NCBI GenBank assembly: GCA_947561715.1
Contig: OX387202.1
Location: 5,221,001 to 5,285,000 of the forward strand
DNA length: 64,000 nt
Reading direction: 5' to 3'
From: Ascidia mentula
Taxonomy: Eukaryota > Chordata > Ascidiacea > Phlebobranchia > Ascidiidae
In this document: piece by piece, positions 42,304 through 53,504 of the stretch
Position numbering within the stretch: position 1 is the first letter of the stretch
Layout: each line of letters opens with the position of its first letter
Notes under the pieces: model-generated
The model's database searches: none
What the model saw: the letters and a program-made list of their open reading frames with translations, nothing else
Told to the model about the DNA's origin: nothing
Made by a program: the position numbers and the translations under genes

Positions 42304-43899
42304 TTAGAGTTGACAAGGCCGTGGGTCGAGGTTTACGAATGCAACCTCCCACAGAATTGTTTCTGCTTCATTCAAAATCTTTCCCTTCTTCTCCTTTTGT
42401 GAAAAGTTTGGATTTTTCTTCACGATTCTGTCCGCTCTCACATTATCGGTTATCGCGTATAAACGATACTTGCGCTCGTACAACTGCGACAGCTGGTGGT
42501 TAAACAATCTGCAACGCTTTGCCCACTTGGGGTTGCTAAGGGGACCTGGCAAATGGATTTCGAGACTGAACTGTCTCACGCATTTGTACAAACCGGTGTC
42601 AAGTAGCTCTTGTATTGTCTGAAATACAAAGTAAGGATTTGATGAAGGCAGATTACCTGATGTGTCGGTTAGTTTGCTGTATACTGTAATTACATTTAGA
42701 CATTAGTGATGCTTATTTACCTTGTTGTTATTTCTTGATATTTGGGAATGAATTGTTTACAAATTTTATTCTTTTCGGAAGAATAAAGTTCTTTGTTTCA
42801 CTGATATTAAGTTCAACAACGATAGCTTCTTACCTCATCTTCAAACCCTGCACCATCCGGGCTGTCTGTGTCCACCTTCAGAAAATCCAAATATCGTCCC
42901 TTGTGTGAAAGTTCCTTGAGTAACGTACCTACAAATAAAAACAATGTGTCGAATGGGATAATCGACATTCTGTCATATACTTACGTAAAGTTCGCATTTT
43001 CCATCCGTGCTCATCTTTGTCGTTGTCTTTGGAACTGATGCCGATTTTATGAAATACAACCCCAGATTCACGTTTGAAACCGTCTTGTAACTCGGTTGCT
43101 GCATAAAAAGTTTTTTGCTACCATTAAACTGTTGAATGTGAAATCGTTTTTCGCGTAATTGTTGTTGCGGGAAGCAACAGTGTTGAAAGAGATGTAAATA
43201 GAACTAACAAATGTGTTCTCAAGACAATTACAATCTCCAACACTCACTTGGATCAAACGAGTGAACTTCACATCCCTTCTTCGCCATTTCATCGTCGAAA
43301 CTAAAATCGTTTCCGACACCGAAAGAGTAAACCAGACAGCGGTTACCATCGCCAGTGTTTCCCTTCCAAAATTTCGTCTCCATACACACGGGATAGGATC
43401 CGTCACCATCACCATGACTTCGCCCTCCGAGTGTTTCCATTTTAGGACACTTGTACTAAATGTCGACAACTTTTGACTGACATCGCAATACGGAAAAATA
43501 ATTTTATGCTAACGGAAAAATTAGTGGCCATACTAATTTATGAAGTTAAAATAGCTCAATGGCACACCTCTGACAACAAACCCCTTCTATTTACCTGAAT
43601 GTTGTAAACGTAATTCCATAAATGCTCGAACTCGTCTTGTAGTGGTGAACTGCTTTGCACTTCAAACTTCAAATTTTCTTCGATTAAAAGCAAATATCAA
43701 AAATTCCACATTTTTTGGCAACGAAACAAATCATTGGTTGGATTACGTAACCATATATCCAGACAAACACCATTTTTGTTGACTTACCAGTGTTTTTGTG
43801 TCGAAATAGAAACATGATAACAGCAAAAACCACGATTAATACAAATACTAGCCGGAAATTTTTTCGCAACAACCAATTTAAATTATCCACTGTATTCAT
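42304..43899 (-). CDS. METTL24-like type II membrane methyltransferase, copy 3 (six exons)
   Basis: Exons (minus): 43788-43899, 43595-43677, 43248-43455, 42985-43098, 42834-42928, 42304-42618. Phases are 1,0,1,1,0 and the joined frame is 308 aa. The cytoplasmic tail is longer (16 residues) and is followed by a signal anchor (about 17-32, LVFVLIVVFAVIMFLF). Exon 2 uses a weak acceptor (TTTTAATCGAAG) and encodes a short stem. The catalytic exons carry the same YSFGVGNDFSFDDEMAKKGC and FLKVDTDSPDG motifs as copy 2 and are almost identical to it, which suggests a recent duplication or gene conversion. The whole gene spans only 1.6 kb. Confidence 0.9.
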
Positions 43900-44024
43900 T
43901 TTTATCAGCAGGTATTTTGTCCGTTGTTCTGTGAAAAAGGAAAACAACACAATATTACTTGATCATAATAAACTTGCAACTGTTAAGTGCTCGGTTACAA
44001 ACTGGTAATCTTCTTGGTTACAAC

Positions 44025-44205
44025 CATAGGCGTCAATTTCTCAACGTTTTGTAAAATAATAAGGGTGACTTTTCCAGGTTTTGGTTTTTCTGACAATAAT
44101 ATTTAACTTAAACGAAATACAGGGGTGATAATACATGCGATGTCACCCCTGTTTGTTTGTGAGGGGTAACATGTCACCCCAGTAACCCCTGAATCGACGC
44201 CTATG
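44025..44205. mobile_element. 181-bp hAT-type MITE with 8-bp target duplication
   Basis: The element begins CATAGGCGTCAATT and ends AATCGACGCCTATG, inverted repeats matching at 13 of 14 bases. It is flanked on both sides by GTTACAAC (44017-44024 and 44206-44213), an 8-bp duplication typical of hAT transposons. It has no coding capacity and depends on a transposase from elsewhere. Confidence 0.85.
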
Positions 44206-44213
44206 GTTACAAC

Positions 44214-45350
44214 CGACACCTATAGTAAAGTTATACCTAACGACAAGGCTTAATAAAACATTGTTATGAACTGATAATACACAACTCCATCTATCTGCAT
44301 AAGTAAACATGTTGTACCGGCGTCTGTTAGATAGTAAGCCACGTATTTACCACTCAGTTATTCTTGTTTCTAATGCAAACTAGCACAAATCATTACCTAC
44401 ATCAGAGATATATGAATTCGTTATTTTCAAACAGTTCGAGAAAATCCGTTTGGCGCTGCTCAGTCCAGGGTAAGTCAACACCTGGTCGTTACACCGCTGT
44501 ATTGTCTGTTTGTGAACGTTGCGCACCCAACACTCGGGCGATGTAGTCCTTTTATTATTGAGCTTAATACGATCACACACGCTCCACAATCACAGGCACA
44601 GTATAGGCCTCTCGCGCATATATCATGGGCTTTTTCTTTTCCTCTAATAACTTTACCATGCAAAACAAATAATATTTATTGGATAAGTGCAGTTTACACA
44701 CGAGTATAGGTTTCAAAACATTCTAAATACTGCCAAGACTGCTAGTAACCAAAACTCTAAACAAAAATTTGATAACGTTTTGCTTAAATAAGTGTTTGTT
44801 CTACGAATGACGTGTTTTATTACGTTCAATTTCGTGTTGACCCGCTGTGATTTTAATTTCTTGAAACTGCCCACGGTTGTATAATTTCAATGAAGCATAA
44901 CGACCCCACTCTGTCCAAATTGCCACGGTTTATAACCCGACGGTGAAAGGAGCAGCCATGCGTGAAGCCCGAGAAAAAATCTCCCAAAGCTGAAAGCGTT
45001 GCGTTGACTTTCTTGTTCTCCTGCACGCTCAGTGCCGAAGGTTGTTCGAAAGTAGTGGAATTGAGGTAAAGTACAATGATTAGTCATCAGAAAATATGGA
45101 CTTTAAACCAGCACAATGAACTCAATGTCGCCGCAGCTATATTATGTTTGTACATATATTTACTGTCGTATCTGATCACCGAAGTAAATGTTTCAACAAC
45201 GCTTAACATTTCGCTATTAATCACGTTTAGTTCGTCACATTTATTGGCGGTCGATGTTTTGGCCAAAGACACTTGTACTCGCTTGTACCCAAAAATATTT
45301 TTGGAACAACCACTTTTTCCCGAATAATTGGAGCGAGATCTGAAAAATCA
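44214..45350. other. Intergenic, no gene recognised
   Basis: Only short frames without domains are present. Confidence 0.5.
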
Positions 45351-45351
45351 A

Positions 45352-45425
45352 GCTCCTGGTGAAGTTTGAACTCACGACCCCGGGCTAACTAGGTACCAAT
45401 GCTCCACCAACTGAGCTGCATCTTG
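45352..45425 (-). repeat. tRNA-like sequence, probable head of a tRNA-derived SINE
   Basis: The minus strand has a clean D-arm and A box (GCAGCTCAGTTGGTGGAGCA) and a B box with T-arm (GTGAGTTCAAACTTCAC) at tRNA spacing. The anticodon stem does not pair, and the 7-bp acceptor stem cannot be formed with the flanks. It is therefore not a functional tRNA. A SINE or tRNA pseudogene fits best. Confidence 0.55.
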
Positions 45426-45719
45426 ATACGATATCTGTAATCGCCAAGTAAGGACTTGCCCAGTGGGGCAATCCTGCCAATCACGCCGTTGCGTAAAACA
45501 GTAGGTACTGCTGATTCGTTAAATGTGCGCTGCCATTGTCGTATATGCGCGGGACAATAAAATTTTTTATTTGGTTTGTGATAAAACCAAATTACCACAT
45601 ATTTATTATAATAACAGATATCATTGTATCGCTGCCATGACTGAAATTCGAACAATACAGGAGTTTGACAGAAAAGCGATAAACACACAGAAGCGAAAAT
45701 ATTTTGTGAAAAACTGTTT

Positions 45720-45815
45720 GATTTTTTTAGGAGAAACACTGTTTAACTGCAAAATGGCGTATTCATTTTTTTAGGAGAAACTCTGTTTAAGTGCAAGATG
45801 GCGTATATATGAAAG
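45720..45815. repeat. Tandem duplication of about 46 bp
   Basis: TTTTTTAGGAGAAACACTG... and TTTTTTAGGAGAAACTCTG... are consecutive copies, each ending in ATGGCGTAT. This is a local duplication downstream of the fucosyltransferase-like gene. Confidence 0.75.
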
Positions 45816-45935
45816 TCAAAGCTGTTAGTTTCTTGTCTGACCATTCAATTAACAACTAGCACTGATGTTGAACTCAAGATAGAGTTTAAAAATTTTGCTT
45901 TCCGATGCTCACGAGTAGGTTTGACTTTGATTTTT

Positions 45936-48900
45936 TTACAAACTGTTTTCGGAAAGCCAACTTAGACAGGTTGATGATTGGTTGCCTTTATCGATACCAC
46001 GTGACTGAGTCGTCAAATCAAATCCCTCGTATTTCACAGGCCACGGACAATTTTTCAACGCACTCTCTGGGTAATTTCCCGTTTTGTGGTTGCGCAAGTT
46101 TTCTTTTAAGTAGATGACGTCACCAAGACGTAGGTCTACACTTTCTTCTGTGGTATTGATGTTGGATTCTACTGTCACCTGGTGGTAACGAAATGAGTTG
46201 TACAGATAGTTCAAATCAAGCGAAACCGCTTCGATTTTGCCAAAGTTTTTCGCATACATCAGTTCGTAGGCAAGACGGCCGACCTATAAAAAGCAATACT
46301 TTATTGTGTTTATTTGTAATTGTTAAACTTCTTATCATCATCGACGTTGATATCTGACCACATTTTTAAAGCAACCTGCTGTTTTTTGTTTAGTCATTCT
46401 ACTGCAACTAAAGGTTGTTTTCCTATGTAAAATATTCTGTTATTTATTAATTATTGAAATAAAACTATGATTTTCAGTTTCATTGCGTATGTAATACAAG
46501 ATAAACGAGTACACTTATTAAAGTATTAAGAAATACGTATATTTTGCGTTTGGGTATCGCAATTTTAAAATTACAAGGCAATTTGACTATGGTATTATGT
46601 GCAGAAACTTACATTGGAGCTGAACGTGCAAACAAGAAAATCGCAGGAACTAAGAAACTCCAGGTCGTAAGCGATCCCGCGCATACCCTCACTGGTGTAC
46701 CTATGTTTGTTGGCACTGGCAATGTGGTTGGGGATGGCATGGAACGTGTATTGTGGATATCTGTTGAAGCATCAAGAACATATCGTGTGGCATAAAGTTA
46801 ACTTTAAAGCATATCGTCGTCGGATTTAAATTAAGAGGACAACAGATGTGTTAACATTGCGATACCAGTCTCTCTCTTAAAATCGACAGCAAAATGCGAT
46901 GGATCGTACTTTTTCAATGCCTCTTGATAAACTTGCGGTTCATCGGTTGCCAGAAACACTCGTTTTATCACGTGTTGCTGATTGGAAGTATGTAGGTAGT
47001 CGTTGAACCACTTCTCAACGTGAACCATGTAATCAGATAACTCAAACTTCTTTCCCTCTTTTCTTGATGTTTTATCAGTACGTCGAACTTGGACCCTGTG
47101 AACAAAACTTGACTAGCAACATGTACACTGCAACGATAGTTAGCGCTTCACTATATTTACGTGATAATTGTTAGTTGTAGAGTTCGCCGTGAACCTCAAA
47201 TTAAAGATTATTGTCTGTTTCAGGGGGAAATATTGCCACGGTTCAGAAAACCCTGCTTCCTGTTACCTTTTTCAGTAATACAATGGTGTCAGCCTTCCGA
47301 TAAAATGTTACATTACATTGTGCCTCGCGAGGTTAAAATAGCCTGACCAAATAGCAGACTACAAACACAGGCACTCCAGTGCAGAGGAAACAATTAACGC
47401 TGAACAATGGACCGCCATTTAACTGTTCGCATGGGAAACAGGATTTGCTTTCTGCGCGCTTTACGCACACACATTTCTAAATTAACTCCATAAGTTCGTT
47501 GCAACGTCTTTAATAATGTAGTAGTTTATATTTTAAAAAATGCATTCGCTGTCATAGAGTTGTTAAAATTGCTTATTTATGCTTTATGTGTTGCCCTCAA
47601 TCATAAATACGAGCACGGATTTAATTTAAAAAAAAACAGTACCTATAGCCCTTATTATAAAAACCCTTTAAAATTTAGGAACACAACTCACGGGTTTTCT
47701 CGTAATTCTTGACAGTGTTAATAATAATATGGGCCAGTCCTTTAAAATTTAATTTGGGGTTTACACTTTGGATTATGTAAATTCACTTTATTTTCAACTA
47801 CAGGTTGTGACGCCAAAAATGCTTACCCTACTATTGGATGAGTGAAGTTGAGGTTCGCTTTTATTTCATCAAATCTTCGTTTTACTTCAGGTTTAAATCT
47901 TGTCAGGTAAGCATGTATTTGCCCCACCCACCACATATCGGGTTTGGAATGAATGCCCCATAATTCTTGCAGCAAAACGTCTGGAACTGTGAATGGTGTC
48001 CATTGGGTAAATGGTCTGTAAAAGTTGCGAACATTTTGGACGACAACTCGAGCCGAAGACGCCGCCTCATCTGCAGAAGTTGAAAAGAACAACAAATTTA
48101 AGGTGAACAAAAGATGTAGTAGCATTATGCAACGACGGGTGCAGTAGGTGTGACTTCATTTAAGCTGAGTGATAATTGTTAGTCTGTTATTTCGTGAACC
48201 TTTTTCATTGTATTTTGCAATCATTGGCCAGGGTCAAAACACCAGTTACCTTCCCCAGTTATACAATATTCTTAGTCGGTTCATCCGATCAAAATTGTAC
48301 TTTACGCCATCAAGTTTTGTACTAGGTATAAGTTATAAATCATTGACTCATGATACAGAATAGTTAAGTCACCAGTTTCAAACCACAGGCAGCGTAAAAC
48401 ATAGAGGAAGCAATATACGCTGTGACATCGACTGACATTGCAATTAGTAATGGGAAACAGGGTTTGTTTTACGAATTGAATATATAACACAGCGTAAAAT
48501 TATGATGTTTCTGCACTAATTTATACATACTGGAAATATCAAAATATTAAAATTGAAAGGTATCGTTTGATTCTGTATGAGGTATGTTTACAACAAAATT
48601 TTTGGTGGTCAATTTATATTTGGCCGAAAACAAAATCTCATTACCTGTTACGTCAACAGGGGCAGATTTGCTTCCACCTGCAAGGCAAGTTTCACTAAAA
48701 GGTTGATAGACGACTTCCATGTCTTTCGGAACATTGAACCAATCGTTTAGATGTTCCACAACCATAGTACGATTCATTCCAATGGCGTTAAAGAAACAGG
48801 GCCCGATATGGTGAAGAGTGCAACCCAGACCGCAAGGTGAATGAACCCGGCAGATGTATAACCGCGATGCAGAACAATCCTTCGGGTTCTGCAATAAAAT

Positions 48901-50013
48901 TGTGTTTACTTTTCGATCGTGCCCAGTCTGGCGAATGTAATTATCGTTTGTTGCCTTGAGGATCGTAAAACGTAACAGTGGATGGTAGAACCAGTGCGAG
49001 GCCGCAACATCAAACATACCTGAAGTTGACGTAACCTGTTTTGTACGGATTGCGCCAAATCTTTAAGTTTCTGTTTTCGGCCATCTTCAGTAGTAAGTGC
49101 ATCTTTTAGAAAAACTGTAAAATATGCAATCTGTGATGACAATTAGTTGCACCCGTGTACTTTATGTTTACATGCTTTCATAAATGTTGTAACATAATGA
49201 ATAGCAAAAAAGCAGCATGAAGTGGTAAGTATGTGTAAAGCTGTAATTGTACTCCAGCACCCCAGCTAAAGTGTCTCGCCTTCCTTTTCTCCTTGTTACA
49301 ATAGAAAAGGTAATTGATACTGCGAAAAGTGTGAAGAATTGTCATCCTGATAACCAGAACTTAGCAGAACAAGTGGTGAAATGTTTGAAACGGGATTGTT
49401 TGAACACTTGGTTACCTTGAGGACTTTCCCTCTGCATATCAGCTTTGTGACGTACAATCGTGCTTGAATTGAAACTGCAAAGAACATGTTTTATTTGCAC
49501 AAAATAAAGTCGTTTTAAATCTAGCCAATATAAAGCTCTTCTGTAAAAGGAAATTATTTATTTGATTGACGTTTTTGTCGTCGTGCAGTCGACCATCATA
49601 GGGATAAAATGCGTGAGTGCGAACAACACGTTTAGTTTCTGCTAAGTTCGTATCAAACCATGCTACATAATAAGTGTAAAACTGTAGGGTTGTTAATTAG
49701 TTGCTGTACGGCATCTAATGATGTAACGCGAAAACCGACAATAGGACGGCGTAGGTGCATTTGTCGAAAGCTTTTAACGTTGCTCAATATTGTAACATTA
49801 ACGTAATTGTGCGGAAAACTTATCATCATTTTTGAAATGTCATATATATAAGAAGCATTTACATGCGCGCGGTAATTGGTGACCACTTTTAGTTGTAATG
49901 TAACAAATTATCAAATTGTGTTGGACTTACCCGCTATGATAGACAGAAAACATAATAACGAAAACCAGAGACCCAAGTCCAACAAAATAGACTTTCAGCA
50001 ACTTTCTTGTCAT
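45936..50013 (-). CDS. Alpha-1,6-fucosyltransferase (FUT8-like), eight exons
   Basis: Exons (minus): 49931-50013, 49416-49474, 49020-49114, 48645-48888, 47827-48070, 46910-47095, 46613-46760, 45936-46283. All phases fit and give 468 aa. The protein has an N-terminal signal anchor (about 8-23), a stem, NPKDCSASRLYICRVHSPCG and LGCTLHHIGPCF, NFTHPIVG then GVQVRRTDK (the GDP-fucose-binding Arg-Arg motif), MVHVEKWF, VFLATDEPQVY, RYTSEGMRGIAYDLEFLSSC, DFLVCTFSSN and GRLAYELM. This order is that of Golgi FUT8, which adds core alpha-1,6-fucose to N-glycans. The C-terminal SH3-like domain appears shortened: LRLGDVIYL is followed at once by KENLRNHKTGNYP. Exon 6 uses a weak donor (AAAAA|GTACGA); if it is not used, the frame runs on to a stop at 46841. 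The protein is about 100 aa shorter than vertebrate FUT8, mostly in stem and SH3. Confidence 0.93.
47160..47450. repeat. Intronic direct repeat, copy 1 (intron 5 of the FUT8-like gene)
   Basis: This stretch begins GTGATAATTGTTAGT, has CGTGAACC soon after, and ends with ATGGGAAACAGG. The same order of blocks appears at about 48165-48470 in intron 4. The two are diverged copies of one segment. Confidence 0.6.
48165..48470. repeat. Intronic direct repeat, copy 2 (intron 4 of the FUT8-like gene)
   Basis: This is the partner of 47160-47450, with GTGATAATTGTTAGT, CGTGAACC and ATGGGAAACAGGGTTTG in the same order. It may be a paired transposon insertion or a tandem segment duplication. Confidence 0.6.
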
Positions 50014-51100
50014 TGCCCTCTTCTTTTTATTATCTTAACTGCGTATTAAAGCTTCATATTAAAACAATTTATCCCTGTTAACTTGCTTGCTTAGGTTAAT
50101 CCAATGTGAATGTTTCTGCTTACACATGCCGCGTATTAAACTTCTGGTGTTCGCTACCAGGCGTTCAGCAGCGACCTGATTTCTGTTTGCCGCCGATAAC
50201 GAACAGTTATTCAAGCAAACATTACACGCTTCGCTGGATTTGAGTACACATATTTTTTTTCATTCCCGCGAAGAAAGCTATAGTGTGATTCCAACTTTGA
50301 TATAACCACGAAGACAATTGTCGTTCATTGCAGTAACTTTGAATTCTTTTGGCGTAACCTTAAATAACCATCATGTTGAGTCGTACTTTCATGGAGGGTC
50401 CGGATTAGTACTTTCGTTAATATACCGCAAAACAGCCATATGTCGACATCGCCTTTCAGCTCGAAGGCATAAAACCACGCTTTGGCTTGTAAAACATTAC
50501 CAGTATGTTAATTACAATGTCACGTGACCACCACCCAGGTCCACAAAGAAAATGTACTTCATATGATAATCTTTTAGGGCGTTATTTAAAACGTGTACAC
50601 AAATACTAACACTGCCGTATATCTGACTCCAGAAGGCTATACTCTCTAATTTAAAGTCAATCCATTAGTTTATGCATAAGTAACAGTCGCACGAGGATTA
50701 ACAATAAAACGTTACAAACCACGTGTACACAAATCTCTGTCTGTTAGTCTGTTGTTCGTATCTCGCATATTCGTGATTCGTCTGTTCATTGTCTTTTACC
50801 AAACGATATGTGGCTTGAGTGCATGCAGAGTTATTTCGGATTATCCCGCGACTCAGTTGGAAAGGCAGCTGTCATGAAATAGGTCGGCCGGATATTTAAT
50901 TGTCTTCATTGCATACAAACGAATAGTAAATGAGTTGATGTGGGTTTGCAGCGTGATTATTATCCGACGTTAATAAGAAACCGGTTTATGCCACAAAAAC
51001 ACAACATAACACATGAGAAATATGACCTTGTGGATACAATCCATCAAGCATTTTCGTTTCATTCACTATAGATTTAATGCCTACATAACGAGGAAATTGG
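50014..51100. other. Upstream flank of the FUT8-like gene, no gene recognised
   Basis: No exon is supported. The promoter of the fucosyltransferase-like gene should lie in the first few hundred bases, but no distinctive element stands out. Confidence 0.4.
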
Positions 51101-51129
51101 TTTAGTGCAAACAAGTTTAATCAATTGTT

Positions 51130-52180
51130 GATTTCCGGTGTCGAAAATTGAGCATTGTCTTATGTTGTGTGTGGACGGAACCCACCTTCAGAGGCAAATT
51201 TTGTAAACAGATTTTCGGTACTGCCATGGGGTCCCCACTCTCCGTTGGGGTCGCGAACATTGTTATGGAATCAGTTGTAAACAGGGAGTTGGCAACGTTT
51301 GTTAACCCTTCTTGTTTTTGAAGGGCGTTATGTGGACGGGGCTGTACCCCAAGCCCACCCACTTCAACAGATATCATTCTTATCGTTCGACGCACCCGAT
51401 CGCACACAAGAGGGCGGCAGTACGCTCATTATATACACGTGCCGAATCGCTAATAACTGATGACGCTGAACGACAATAAGGGTTGGGTCTTGTCTTCCTT
51501 CTGTTATCCTCGTTCCTTTCTCCGGCCTAATCGAAACTTGACGCGGAGAAGTGATGAGGGGCAGCCCGCGGGTATAGTTTTATTACCGTATATTTCTGAA
51601 CTTTTCGAAACGTTAAAACGCCCGCTTGACGACTTTAACATTCAGGTTTTTGATCGGCCGGCCGCTACCCTGCGTTCCTTCATATCTCACCCGAAACACT
51701 GCGTGCATGATAAGCTGGACACGAGGGGTGTTGTCTATAGCATTTCCTGTGGTGGTTGCAGCGGTGTGTACATTGGGGAAACTGGCAGTGCTCTAAAAAC
51801 AAAGTTAAATGACCACCAAAGGGGCATGAAAACCATGAGGATAAAACAGCTCTTTCTCAACATGCGGCCGAAACAGGATATAAGGTGGACTTTACAAAAA
51901 CGATGATTTCGGAACGCGAGTCCGACAGGTACAAGAGGTTTTTTTTGGAATCATTGAACATTAATACGCATGCGTTGTCACTCAATGACAAAAAGCAAAC
52001 TCTGTTTTCGAAACAGTGCGTGCACATCCTGTCTGCAGCTCTCAATTATTATTATGACTATTTCACAAAAATTGAAGTAGGTTTTAGCCTTTAGCACCAT
52101 CGGCTACCAAACAGTTCTGTTTGGCCATAGTGCGCTCCACGGTAGTTTGTCTCTGTTGTTTGGTACTCATTGGCATGTTG
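51130..52180 (+). mobile_element. Decayed Penelope-like retroelement: reverse transcriptase end and GIY-YIG
   Basis: The plus strand shows the reverse-transcriptase segment CKQIFGTAMGSPLSVGVANI (about 51206-51265), then after a frameshift RYVDG, where YVDD is expected. The post-palm motif HPIAHKRAAVRSLYTRAE follows, then a linker (VLLPYISELFETLKRPL) and a GIY-YIG domain (GVVYSISCGGCSGVYIGET). The C-terminal part continues in another frame to about 52094. Frameshifts and stops make it dead. The tail contains the 3' half of a hammerhead motif (52010-52040). The block after it (about 52103-52165) is shared with 30298-30370. Confidence 0.87.
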
Positions 52181-52686
52181 ACTTAACGCGCAAGTGACGG
52201 CGAAATACAGGAAAATGGAACGATCACGTTTAGTTGCTGTTCGAGGATAATTTCCTCGTTAGAAAAATCATAACAGTGGTTCGCCTGGTCACGTTTTTAA
52301 TGATTCGTCACCAACAGCGAATATTGTCGAACTGACAACGAAAGGAAAATACTAAAGCTTGGACCCATAATCACAGAAACCTGTGTGACTGTTAACTGTG
52401 TAAAAAGTATAATGGTATTTAAACTTATAAGTAAAAATAACAAGTGGTTGCTTTGTTTACATCTAACCGTAAACATTTGTACAGATTTTTGTGTTGCTGA
52501 CCTGTCTGTGGGTCGAAATTAACAAAAAAACTCTCACGAGTAAAATGTTGAAAAATTAATTATTATATTTATTTGTGACTTCTAACCCTGCACACATTCT
52601 GATAATGTGTTTTACAAATGCCGGACAAAAAACACACAAAGCAAAAATCGTTTTTGCAGTTTGTTTTATTATCTGTCCATTGCAGA

Positions 52687-52981
52687 TTATTCATCGATTT
52701 CCAACATTTCCCGCAAAATGTCCTGTTTTATTTCTGAAAATATAAAATAAATGCATAAAATTCAGTTGGCATTTCGTTTTACGCACCTTAATACGGTGTT
52801 AAGTATATTTACCATCACTCTTCTTTGTTTTGGATTTTTTTTCTGGTGGAACCACCCAAGGAACTCCCCATCGAATCCACCACCGCGCCCTACAAGCAGC
52901 AGCTCGACATCTTGACTCTCCAGGTGTGGATATAACAAGAAGGATGCCGAAAAGCATGCACATAAACCAAAGCTTGTTCAT
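52687..52981 (-). CDS. Small secreted cationic Trp/Arg-rich peptide precursor (two coding exons)
   Basis: Coding exons (minus) are 52813-52981 and 52687-52733, joined in phase 1 across a 79-bp GT/AG intron, giving 71 aa. Residues 1-23 are a typical signal peptide (LWFMCMLFGILLVISTPGES). The core RCRAAACRARWWIRWGVPWV has two Cys (25 and 30), five Arg and four Trp. Lys-rich EKKSKTKKS follows, then an acidic tail, EIKQDILREMLEIDE. A signal, cationic core and anionic tail is the layout of many antimicrobial peptide precursors, including those of tunicates. I recognise no specific family. The ATG directly follows an acceptor (CTACTATAG), so a 5' non-coding exon is likely. A TATA-like box lies near 53181-53188, with a donor near 53102. 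AATAAA lies near 52665-52670. Confidence 0.7.
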
Positions 52982-53179
52982 CTATAGTAGACATAAACCC
53001 AAAACTTAGTGTGCACAAATTTCAGATAACAACCTGACTTTTTAAGTATCATTTGCAAAATAATAGTTATTCTATATCGCCAATTGAATAATAAACAAAC
53101 CTTGCGTCCTTAAGTGTTGCAGTATGACTTCAATGCTCACCATGTACAGCTACAACGCTCTGGTGTCCACCCTTATAAA

Positions 53180-53190
53180 CAGCGTATGTT
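53180..53190 (-). promoter_or_regulatory. TATA-like box upstream of the small peptide gene
   Basis: On the minus strand CTGTTTATAAG precedes a possible non-coding first exon, which ends in CGCAAG before GTTTGT near 53102. Position and strand suit the peptide gene at 52687-52981. Confidence 0.45.
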
Positions 53191-53504
53191 CGAATTATTG
53201 TGCATTGAGTCACTTCCCCTAAAATTATAATAGACTCCGTCCCGTCTATTCCGATAGGTCATAGACTGAAAGTCCGATGTTAATAAAATAAGATTTTGGG
53301 ACGGAAACGACTCAGCCGGGTCAATGAATTAAATATGCATGGTTCGTTTTAAAACATAAAGTTCTAAAATTATATGACTGGATATTAAAGCCACAAGGAG
53401 CAATGATTTTTTTTCCTGCGGGTTTACAACAACTTGTTGCGCCTCGTTGAACTCACTGTCACGTGACGTTACAAATGGGCCAACGTTATCCGTTTTCTGA
53501 TGTG

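Noticed and set aside
45352..45425. Functional tRNA gene on the minus strand
   Set aside because: D- and T-arms are good but neither the acceptor nor the anticodon stem can be formed.
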